From: Micromonospora sp. NBC_00389
Lineage (GTDB): Bacteria > Actinomycetota > Actinomycetes > Mycobacteriales > Micromonosporaceae
Assembly (NCBI RefSeq): GCF_036059255.1
Contig: NZ_CP107947.1
Location: 7,316,001 to 7,380,000, forward strand
DNA: 64,000 nt
Reading direction: 5' to 3'
Part shown: piece after piece, positions 57,084 to 64,000 of the stretch
Position numbering within the stretch: the stretch's first letter is position 1
How the letters are laid out: the number at the start of each line of letters is the position of its first letter
The notes under the pieces: model-generated
Seen by the model: only the letters and a program-made list of their open reading frames with translations
Database searches by the model: none
What the model was told of the DNA's origin: nothing
Position numbers and translations under genes: made by a program

Positions 57084-57827
57084 CTACCGCAGCGTGGGGC
57101 GCATTCCGAGCAACGCGCTACCGACGCGGACATGTGTCGCGCCGTATCGGATCGCGATTTCCAGGTCGCCGCTCATTCCAGCGGACAACGCGCTCGCTCC
57201 CGGGTGGACCGCGCGAAACGCCTCGGCCACCTCGGCCAGCCGGGCGAAAGCCCGCTCCGGCGCCCAGCCCAGCGGCGCCACCGCCATCAGGCCGGCCAGC
57301 CGCAGGGCCGACGCACCGGCCAGCGCCTCGGCCACCGCCTCCAGCCCGACGCTCGGGTCGGCCGAATCGGGCAGCGCGCCACCCCGGGCCGGATCGCCGT
57401 CGATGCTCACCTGCACCAGGGCGGCCAACGGTCGCTCCCGGTCGGCCGCCGCGGTGGCCAGCGCCCGGGCCAGCCGGACACTGTCGACGGAGTGCACCAC
57501 GTCGGCGTACCGGACCACCGAACGGGCCTTGTTGCGCTGTAGCTGGCCGATGAAGTGCCAGCGCGGGCTCACCCCGGCCGCGGCCACCTCGGCGGCCTTA
57601 CCGGCCGCCTCCTGGTCGCGGTTCTCCCCCACGTCGGTCACCCCGAGCCCGGCCAGCGCCAGTACGTCGTCCGCCGGGTAGGTCTTGGTCACCGCGATCA
57701 TCGTGACCTCGGAACGGTCCCGGCCGGCGTCCGCGCACGCGTCGGCGATCCGGGCCCGGACCTGGGCCAGGCCGGCCGCGAGTTCGGCACGCCGCTCCGG
57801 TCGTACCGTGGCTGGGCTGTCGGTCAT
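57084..57827 (-). CDS. PLP homeostasis protein YggS
   Basis: 247 residues, single-domain PLP-binding barrel: PLP-lysine in [38 protein letters not shown] and [11 protein letters not shown], plus [25 protein letters not shown] at the end. It keeps free PLP and amino-acid pools in balance. Standard neighbour of ftsZ and sepF. Confidence 0.94.
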   Translation of the reverse strand: MTDSPATVRPERRAELAAGLAQVRARIADACADAGRDRSEVTMIAVTKTYPADDVLALAGLGVTDVGENRDQEAAGKAAEVAAAGVSPRWHFIGQLQRNKARSVVRYADVVHSVDSVRLARALATAAADRERPLAALVQVSIDGDPARGGALPDSADPSVGLEAVAEALAGASALRLAGLMAVAPLGWAPERAFARLAEVAEAFRAVHPGASALSAGMSGDLEIAIRYGATHVRVGSALLGMRPTLR

Positions 57828-57836
57828 CGGCGGTGC

Positions 57837-58952
57837 TCAGGACCCGTTCTTGAGGAAGTCGGGCACGTCCACGTCGTCGAAGAGCACCCGACGCGGCGAC
57901 TGGGTCGGGGCCGGCATGGTGACCGGCGCCGGGACCGGAGCGCTCTGCGGCGCCGGCTGGTTGGTGTTGGTCTTGCGGGACGGCTCGGCCGCCTTGTACG
58001 CCGGCGTGCCGCCGTCGAAGCCCGCCGCGATGACCGTCACCCGCACCTCGTCGCCGAGCGCGTCGTCGATCACCGCGCCGAAGATGATGTTGGCGTCCGG
58101 GTGGGCCGCGTCGGTGACCAGCTGGGCCGCGTCGTTGATCTCGAACAGGCCCAGGTCGGAGCCGCCGGCGATGGAGAGCAGCACGCCGCGCGCGCCGTCC
58201 ATGCTCTGCTCCAGCAGCGGGCTGGAGATGGCCGCCTCGGCCGCCTCGACCGCGCGGTTCTCGCCGCGGGCGCTGCCGATGCCCATCAGCGCACTGCCGG
58301 CACCGCTCATGACGCTCTTGACGTCGGCGAAGTCCAGGTTGATCAGACCCGGGGTGGTGATCAGGTCGGTGATGCCCTGCACACCGGAGAGCAGCACCTG
58401 GTCGGCGGTGCGGAACGCGTCCATCATGCTGATGCCGCGGTCGCCGAGTGCCAGCAGCCGGTCGTTCGGGATGACGATCAGGGTGTCGCACTGGTTGCGC
58501 AGTTCGTCTATTCCGGTCTCGGCCTGCACCTGGCGGCGCTTTCCCTCGAAGGAGAACGGCCGGGTCACCACGCCGATGGTCAGCGCGCCGAGCTTGCGGG
58601 CGATGTTCGCCACCACGGGCGCCCCGCCGGTGCCGGTGCCGCCGCCCTCGCCGCAGGTCACGAAGACCATGTCGGCGCCCTTGAGCACCTCCTCGATCTC
58701 GTCGCGGTGGTCCTCGGCGGCGTTCTTGCCGACATCCGGGTTGGCCCCGGCGCCCAAGCCGCGGGTCAGCTCCCGGCCGACGTCGAGCTTGACGTCGGCG
58801 TCACTCATCAGCAGCGCCTGGGCATCGGTGTTGATCGCGATGAACTCGACGCCCTTGAGCCCAACCTCGATCATCCGGTTGACGGCGTTGACGCCGCCGC
58901 CCCCGATGCCGACGACCTTGATGACCGCCAGGTAGTTGTGCGGAGGTGTCAT
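57837..58952 (-). CDS. ftsZ: Cell division GTPase FtsZ
   Basis: 371 residues. Tubulin signature [15 protein letters not shown] at about 103-117, T-loops [22 protein letters not shown] and [23 protein letters not shown], and the C-terminal conserved peptide [12 protein letters not shown] that binds FtsA/SepF. It forms the Z ring. Start ATG at 58952 with GAAAGG upstream region. The last linker is Pro/Gln-rich. Confidence 0.98.
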   Translation of the reverse strand: MTPPHNYLAVIKVVGIGGGGVNAVNRMIEVGLKGVEFIAINTDAQALLMSDADVKLDVGRELTRGLGAGANPDVGKNAAEDHRDEIEEVLKGADMVFVTCGEGGGTGTGGAPVVANIARKLGALTIGVVTRPFSFEGKRRQVQAETGIDELRNQCDTLIVIPNDRLLALGDRGISMMDAFRTADQVLLSGVQGITDLITTPGLINLDFADVKSVMSGAGSALMGIGSARGENRAVEAAEAAISSPLLEQSMDGARGVLLSIAGGSDLGLFEINDAAQLVTDAAHPDANIIFGAVIDDALGDEVRVTVIAAGFDGGTPAYKAAEPSRKTNTNQPAPQSAPVPAPVTMPAPTQSPRRVLFDDVDVPDFLKNGS

Positions 58953-59059
58953 CTCCGGTCCTTTCCCTTCGAGATTGGCTTCGGCCGACCGGGTACGGCG
59001 TGGCCTGCCCAGCGGCCGACGACAGCTGTAACCACCGAGGATCAGAGGTGAACCCTCAC

Positions 59060-59088
59060 CCTCTACTAGAGGCTTACAGTTATGTCAA
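59060..59088 (-). promoter_or_regulatory. ftsZ promoter candidate
   Basis: On the minus strand TTGACA (59083-59088) stands 17 nt before TAGAGG (59060-59065), with the sequence TTGACATAACTGTAAGCCTC resembling promoters upstream of ftsZ in other actinomycetes. A GAGGATCAG/CTGATCCTC dyad (59037-59045 and 59092-59100) brackets it. The gap 58953-59208 holds no gene. Confidence 0.55.
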
Positions 59089-59208
59089 CCACTGATCCTC
59101 TTCGGGGCAACGTAAGCGCCGCCGCGCGATCGGCCAAGGACCCGACCGGCGTGTCGCCGCCCAGAGCGCGATGAGTCACGTCCTCGCACCCCGCGGCACG
59201 CCCCCCGC

Positions 59209-60027
59209 TCAGCGGAAGGTCACCACGTCCGGCGCGCTCACGTCGATCCGGTCGGTGTCCTCGCCGAGCAGTGCGGTGGCCACCCGGGCCTTGTCCGTAC
59301 CCCGCGTCGCGTCACCCCAGACCACCGTCCGGTCCCCGCGCAACCGCAGGCTGATCCGCGCCAGCCCCTCCACGCTCACGTCCACCAACTCGGCGCGCAG
59401 TTCCGGGGTCAACGCGACGAGCACCTCCAGCGCGGCCCGGGTACCCGGATCGTCGACGGCCGGCCGGGCCACCCGCACCAGCGGCAGCTCCGCGGGGCGC
59501 CGGGGCACCGTCCGGAACGCCACCCCGGTCCGGTCGACCAGGGCGAACGCCTCACCCTGCGGAACCACCGCCACCGGGGTCCGCTCGGTCACCCGGACCA
59601 CCAGCGCGCCGGGCCAGTCCCGGGACACCGTGGCCCGCTCCACCGGCGCCAGCGTGCCGACCCGGCGGGCGGCGGCAGCCAGGTCCACCCGGGCCAGCGG
59701 CACCCCGTCGGCCACCCCGACCGCGTCACGCACCTGTACCGGGGTGACCAGGCTGGCACCCTCCACCTTCACCTCGCGGACCCCGAACAACCCGGTGCCG
59801 AGCACCGTCCAGGCGACCAGCCCGACCAGGGCGAGCACCCCGGCGGTCGCCGCCCACGGCAGCGCCGCGCGCATCCGGCGCTGCCGGGCGCGGGCCATGA
59901 ACCGGCGGGTCGACGCCGGCACCGCGTCGCTGCCCGCCCGGACCAGCTGCCAGCGCCGGACCGGACCGCGTCGGGGAGCGCCGCCGTCGGCGCCGCTCGT
60001 CCGTCCTCGGGCCGGGCCGGGGCTCAT
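59209..60027 (-). CDS. ftsQ: Cell division protein FtsQ
   Basis: 272 residues. Basic cytoplasmic N-terminus, one membrane helix (ALPWAATAGVLALVGLVAWTV, about 54-74), the POTRA domain (GVREVKVEGASLVTPVQVRDAV) and the FtsQ/DivIB domain (VRVTERTPVAVVPQG ... VALTPELRAELVDVSVEG). ATG overlaps the murC stop (ATGA). It connects early and late divisome parts. Confidence 0.94.
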   Translation of the reverse strand: MSPGPARGRTSGADGGAPRRGPVRRWQLVRAGSDAVPASTRRFMARARQRRMRAALPWAATAGVLALVGLVAWTVLGTGLFGVREVKVEGASLVTPVQVRDAVGVADGVPLARVDLAAAARRVGTLAPVERATVSRDWPGALVVRVTERTPVAVVPQGEAFALVDRTGVAFRTVPRRPAELPLVRVARPAVDDPGTRAALEVLVALTPELRAELVDVSVEGLARISLRLRGDRTVVWGDATRGTDKARVATALLGEDTDRIDVSAPDVVTFR

Positions 60028-61589
60028 CCGGCCGTGGGCGCCGCGCCGTCCGGTGCGGCGGTGCCACCGAGGGCCGCCCCGTCGCCGCCGGCGGTGGAGC
60101 CGCCGGCCACCGGATGACCGACCGCCGGAGCGGTGGCCACCGGGTCGACGGTCGCCGTCGGCGCGGAGCCCGCGGTACGCGCGAGAAGGCCGGCAAGCAA
60201 CTCGTCGCCCATCAGCGAGATCGGCGGGGCGCCCATGGTCACCACCACGTCCCCCGGGCGGGCCCGGCGGACCACCTCGACCGGCGCCGCCTCCCAGGAG
60301 TCGACGAAGACCTTCCGTTCGGCGGGCAGCGCCACCGCCTCGATCAGCGCCGCCGAGCCCTCGCCGGGCTGACGCAGCTCACCCGGCCCGAAGACCTCCA
60401 GCAGCACCACCTCGTCGGCGATGGCCAGCGCCTCGGCGATCTCCGCCTGCGAATCGCGGGTGCGGTACAGCCGGTACGGCTGGAAGACGACGATCAGCCG
60501 CCCCTCCCCGGCCACCTCGCGCAGCGTCTGCAACGCCAGCGTCATCGAGGTCGGGTGGTAGGCGTACTCGTCGTAGACCAGCACGCCGTCCGCGACGCCC
60601 TTGCGCTCGAAGCGCCGCCGCACCCCCGGGAAGACCGCCAGCGCGGCCTCCGCCGCCGGCAGCGGCAGGTCCAGCAGGTACGCGGTCAGCACCGCGGAGG
60701 CGCTGTTCAGGCCCATGTGCCGCCCCGGCACCGGCAGCCGGAACTCGCCCAGCGACCGCCCGTCGATCGCGGCCAGGTACCGCACCCCGCGCGCGGACGA
60801 GACGATGTCGGTCAGTCGCAGGTCGGCGTCGGCCGCCTCGCCGTACGTGTACACCCGCCGCCCCTCGGCGCGCAGGCTCTCGGCCAGCCGCCGCCCGCCC
60901 GGGTCGTCGGCGCAGGTGATGATGAACCCGTCCGGGTCGGTGAGCTGGGCGAACTCGACGAACGCCGCCTCCAGCGTCGCGTAGTCGCCGTAGGTGTTGA
61001 GGTGGTCCGCCTCGACGTTGGTGATGATCGAGACGTACGGGCGGTAGATGAGGAACGACCGGTCGCTCTCGTCCGCCTCGACCACGAAGTACTCGCCGCT
61101 GCCGTGGTGGGCGCCCGAGCCGACCTCGGAGATCTCCCCGCCGATCACGAAGGACGGATCGACCCCGGCCTGCTGAAGCACCATGGTCACCATCGAGGTG
61201 GTGGTGGTCTTGCCGTGGGTGCCGGCCACCGCCACCGCGCGGCGGCCGGTCATCGCCGCGGCGAGCGCCTCGGAGCGGTGCAGCACCCGCAGGCCACGCC
61301 GGCGCGCCTCGACCATCTCCAGGTGGTCCTGCGGAATGGCCGAGGAGTAGACGACGGTGTCCACGCCGTCGAGGTTGGTCGCCTCGTGGCTCATGTGGAT
61401 CGTCCCACCCAGCGCCCGCAGGCCGGCCAGCGACGGCCACTCGCGCAGCTCACTGCCGGAGACCGGGATGCCCCGGGTGAGGAAGAGCCGGGCGAGCCCG
61501 CTCATGCCGACCCCACCCACCCCGATCAGGTGGATGGTGCCCAGGTCCTCGGCCGTGAGCGTGCCGGCCGGGGTGAACTGCGCGGTCAT
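60024..61589 (-). CDS. murC: UDP-N-acetylmuramate-L-alanine ligase
   Basis: 521 residues. N-terminal Rossmann domain (IHLIGVGGVGMSGLARLFLTRG), ATP loop VAGTHGKTTTTSMV, EADESDRSF and the C-terminal YDEYAYHPTSMTLALQTLRE substrate region. It adds L-Ala to UDP-MurNAc. Gly/Ala-rich extra tail of about 45 residues. Overlaps murG and ftsQ by 4 nt each. Confidence 0.96.
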   Translation of the reverse strand: MTAQFTPAGTLTAEDLGTIHLIGVGGVGMSGLARLFLTRGIPVSGSELREWPSLAGLRALGGTIHMSHEATNLDGVDTVVYSSAIPQDHLEMVEARRRGLRVLHRSEALAAAMTGRRAVAVAGTHGKTTTTSMVTMVLQQAGVDPSFVIGGEISEVGSGAHHGSGEYFVVEADESDRSFLIYRPYVSIITNVEADHLNTYGDYATLEAAFVEFAQLTDPDGFIITCADDPGGRRLAESLRAEGRRVYTYGEAADADLRLTDIVSSARGVRYLAAIDGRSLGEFRLPVPGRHMGLNSASAVLTAYLLDLPLPAAEAALAVFPGVRRRFERKGVADGVLVYDEYAYHPTSMTLALQTLREVAGEGRLIVVFQPYRLYRTRDSQAEIAEALAIADEVVLLEVFGPGELRQPGEGSAALIEAVALPAERKVFVDSWEAAPVEVVRRARPGDVVVTMGAPPISLMGDELLAGLLARTAGSAPTATVDPVATAPAVGHPVAGGSTAGGDGAALGGTAAPDGAAPTAG

Positions 61590-62692
61590 CGGGCCACCGC
61601 CTCGATGACGTACGAGCGTAGCGCCTCGTCGCCGTCGCGGCGCCCGTACGCCGCTGCCGCCGCGCCCATGGTGTACAACCGCTGCGGGTCACGGATCAGC
61701 GGGATGATGGTGCGCTCCAGCCAGTCCGGGGTCAGCTCCGCGTCGTCGACCAGCATCCCGCCGCCGGCCTCCACCACGGGCAGCGCGTTGCGCCTCTGCT
61801 CCTGGTTGCTGTGCGGGTACGGCACGTAGATCGTGGGCAGCCCGATCGCGGCCACCTCGGCGACGGTCATCGCACCGCCCCGACCCAGCATCAGGTCGGC
61901 GGCGGCGTAACCCAGCTCCATCTCGGACAGGTAGGGCAGGGTCACGTACGGCACCGGCAGGTCGGTGGGGATCGGCACCGGCTCGTTGCGGGCGCCCATC
62001 ACGTGCAGCACCTGCACGCCGTTGCGGGCCAGCTCCTTGGCCGCCCCGGAGACCGCCAGGTTGATCGAGCGGGCGCCCGAGGAGCCGCCGGCGACGAAGA
62101 GCACCGGCAGGTCCGGGCGGAGCCCGAAGTGGGCGCGGGCGGCGTTGCGCAGCGCGTACCGGTCCAGCGTGGCGATGCTGCGGCGCAGCGGCACCCCGAC
62201 CACGCGGGCGTCGCGCAGCGACTCGGCCTGGCTCGGCTGGTGCGGGAAGCCGACCGCGATGTTCTTGGTGAACTTCATGCCCAGCCGGTTGGCCACCCCC
62301 GGCGGCACGTTCACCTCGTGGATCACCATGGGCAGCTCCCGGCGCCAGGCGGCGAGGTAGGCCGGCACCGAGACGTACCCACCGAAGCCGACCACCGCGT
62401 CGGCGCGCACCTCGTCGATGATCTTGCCCGCCGCGCGGGCCGCGGTCCACATCCGGCCCGGCGTGCGGACCAGGTTCATGTTCACCGACCGGGGCAGCTG
62501 GTACGCCGGGATCTGCCGCAGGTCGTAGCCCTGCGGCGGGATCAGCTCGTTCTCCATGCCCTTGGGTGTGCCGAGGCAGGTGATCCGGACGCCCGGGTCG
62601 TGTCGGCGCAGGCAGTCGGCGAAGGCGAGCAACGGGTAGATGTGCCCCCCGGTGCCACCTCCCGCGAGCACTACCGAACGCAGCGGACCCAT
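61586..62692 (-). CDS. murG: Undecaprenyldiphospho-muramoylpentapeptide GlcNAc transferase
   Basis: 368 residues. N-terminal GGGTGGHIYPLLAFADCLRR, GFGGYVSVPAYLAAW, VHEVNVPPGVANRL-type loop (HEVNVPPGVANRLG), the second domain SSGARSINLAV and the UDP-GlcNAc site RGGAMTVAEVAAIGLPTIYVPYPHSNQEQRRNA. It makes lipid II from lipid I. ATG at 62692 overlaps the ftsW stop (TGATG). Confidence 0.96.
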   Translation of the reverse strand: MGPLRSVVLAGGGTGGHIYPLLAFADCLRRHDPGVRITCLGTPKGMENELIPPQGYDLRQIPAYQLPRSVNMNLVRTPGRMWTAARAAGKIIDEVRADAVVGFGGYVSVPAYLAAWRRELPMVIHEVNVPPGVANRLGMKFTKNIAVGFPHQPSQAESLRDARVVGVPLRRSIATLDRYALRNAARAHFGLRPDLPVLFVAGGSSGARSINLAVSGAAKELARNGVQVLHVMGARNEPVPIPTDLPVPYVTLPYLSEMELGYAAADLMLGRGGAMTVAEVAAIGLPTIYVPYPHSNQEQRRNALPVVEAGGGMLVDDAELTPDWLERTIIPLIRDPQRLYTMGAAAAAYGRRDGDEALRSYVIEAVAR

Positions 62693-64000
62693 CAGCGTCT
62701 CCTCTCGCTCGCCGAACTCGCGCGACTCCGGTCCTGCCGGACGCCGCGCGGTACGGCCTGGTCGTCCTGTCGCCGCGCGCGGGACCGGGGCACGGACCCT
62801 CGGCCAGCCGACGGCGTCGCCGGCCGGCGACGCCGGCCGGGAAGCGGCGGCAACGGGGCCCAGAGTAGTCGGACCCACCGGGCCGGCGGACGGGCATGCA
62901 GTGCTCTGGCCGCATCGGGTTCGGCGCGCGCGAAGGACGCCAGCATCCCGATCGCGGCCAGCGTCACGACCAGGGCACTTCCGCCGTCTGAGATGAACGG
63001 CAGGGGCAGGCCGGTGATCGGCAGCAGCCCGACCACCCCACCGATATTGATCACGGCCTGGCTGACCAGCCAGGTGGTCACCGCGGCGGCGGCGAGCCGG
63101 CGGAACGGGTCGTCGACCCGCCGGGCGATCCGCAGCCCGGTGTACGCGAGCACCGCGAAGAGGGCGAGCACCACCACGCAGCCGATCACGCCCAACTCCT
63201 CGGCGATGATCGCGAAGATGAAGTCGTTGTGCGCCGCGGGCAGCCAGTCCCACTTGAGGCTGCTCTTACCCAGCCCGACGCCGAACCAGCCGCCGTGCTC
63301 GATGGCCAGCCGGCCCTGGTAGATCTGGTAGCAGGGGTCGCCGCACTCCTGCGGCGGCGGCGGGTTGAGGAAGTAGGTGAGCCGGGCGAAGCGGTAGTTC
63401 TCCTTACCCTTTTCGCCGGAGCCGGCACCCAGCGAGGCCACCGCGATGAGCAGGCCGATCCCGGCCAGGCCGGCCACCGAGAGCGCGCCGAAGACCCGCA
63501 TCCGCACCCCGGCCGCCCAGAGCAGGCCGACGACCAGGGCCAGCAGGCAGAGCATGGTGCCGACGTCGTTGTAGCCGACCAGGACGAAGAGCAGCCCGAT
63601 CACCGGGAAGAGCGGGGTGGCCAGCTCCCGCCACCAGCCCAGCGCGGCACCCTTGCGGGCGATCACGTGTGCGCCCCACAGCACCAACGCGAACTTGGCC
63701 AGCTCGGAGGGCTGGAGCTGGATCCCGCCGACGAACAGCCAGAGCAGCTCGGCTTTCAACGGGCCGAGCTGGGCCGACTCCCTGCCGGCCAGCCGGGCGT
63801 AGGCGAGCAGCAGGTTGAGCACCAGCAGCAGCCCCACCGAGGTGATCAGCAGCGGTCGGCCCAGCGACCGGTAGGTGGTGGCGGGCAGCCGCTGGCAGAC
63901 CCAGAACGCCCCGATGCCGATCACCGCGAAGATCGCCTGCTTGGTCACCGAGGCCGAGGCGTTGCCGTCCTCGGCGAAGTCCCGCACGCTGGTCGCCGAG
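62692..64000 (-). CDS. ftsW: Peptidoglycan glycosyltransferase FtsW (5' end outside window)
   Basis: SEDS-family membrane protein, partial: the frame is open through base 64000, with SATSVRDFAEDGNASASV at the cut, so at least the start and first helix lie outside. Visible: IQLQPSELAKFALVLW, the loop LVGYNDVGTMLCLLALV, FFLN-like YFLNPPPPQECGDPCYQIYQGRLAIEHGGWFGVGLGKS and the C-terminal VGLLPITGLPLPFISDGGSALV. The tail (last ~70 residues) is Arg/Pro-rich. It polymerises glycan at the septum. Confidence 0.96.
   Translation of the reverse strand, partial: SATSVRDFAEDGNASASVTKQAIFAVIGIGAFWVCQRLPATTYRSLGRPLLITSVGLLLVLNLLLAYARLAGRESAQLGPLKAELLWLFVGGIQLQPSELAKFALVLWGAHVIARKGAALGWWRELATPLFPVIGLLFVLVGYNDVGTMLCLLALVVGLLWAAGVRMRVFGALSVAGLAGIGLLIAVASLGAGSGEKGKENYRFARLTYFLNPPPPQECGDPCYQIYQGRLAIEHGGWFGVGLGKSSLKWDWLPAAHNDFIFAIIAEELGVIGCVVVLALFAVLAYTGLRIARRVDDPFRRLAAAAVTTWLVSQAVINIGGVVGLLPITGLPLPFISDGGSALVVTLAAIGMLASFARAEPDAARALHARPPARWVRLLWAPLPPLPGRRRRPATPSAGRGSVPRSRARRQDDQAVPRGVRQDRSRASSASERRR

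Noticed and set aside
56897..57133. 80-residue N-terminal extension of SepF
   Set aside because: Sequence composition is unlike SepF and the conserved start [13 protein letters not shown] lies at 56893.

Overview
The window is a high-GC actinobacterial chromosome segment, most likely from Micromonosporaceae (Micromonospora or a close relative). I infer this from the very high GC, frequent GTG starts, the bifunctional priA, the dcw cluster with sepF/yggT/divIVA, and many family-typical hypothetical genes. No species can be named from sequence alone. Almost everything is ordinary core chromosome, apart from one intact IS481-family element. I saw no tRNA, rRNA, CRISPR or prophage.

Layout: (1) 1-10.3 kb: gltBD (glutamate synthase), an acetyltransferase, lgt with an FAD monooxygenase, and a Nudix protein. 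(2) 10.4-17.8 kb: tryptophan genes as two minus-strand units, trpCBA and (nucleotidyltransferase-hisI fusion)-trpE-membrane protein, separated by a small plus-strand gene. (3) 17.8-25.5 kb: a MerR/ABC exporter/TetR module, an IS481-type insertion sequence set exactly between two convergent stop codons, an ECF41 sigma factor with its oxidoreductase, and an iron-box-controlled DUF2470 gene. (4) 25.6-36.9 kb: a heterodimeric ABC exporter, a terpene synthase, an acyl-CoA ligase, an LtrA protein, and a divergent MocR regulator/YczE membrane protein pair. (5) 37.4-45.7 kb: hisF, an ohr/ohrR peroxide-stress pair, and the operon hisD-hisC-hisB-(small membrane protein)-hisH-(small membrane protein)-priA-ridA. 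There is no trpF here; PriA is expected to serve both histidine and tryptophan synthesis. (6) 45.8-54.9 kb: a Lon-domain protein, a ParA-like ATPase with a 14-unit hexapeptide repeat, rluD-lspA, a TraR/DksA protein and a cation antiporter. (7) 55-64 kb: divIVA-yggT-sepF-yggS-ftsZ-ftsQ-murC-murG-ftsW, the division and wall cluster, cut off inside ftsW.

The most unusual signal is a short interspersed repeat (unit about 60 bp, starting GTGAGCGCG) at three operon junctions: between the two ABC exporter genes, before hisH and before hisB. At each place the repeat is an open mini-reading frame whose GTG overlaps the stop of the upstream gene and whose TGA overlaps the start of the downstream gene. 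The repeat therefore sits inside a translational-coupling junction without breaking the stop-start overlap chain. A second theme is that about ten genes carry a TAnnnT -10 box only 6-8 nt before the start codon, the signature of leaderless transcription.
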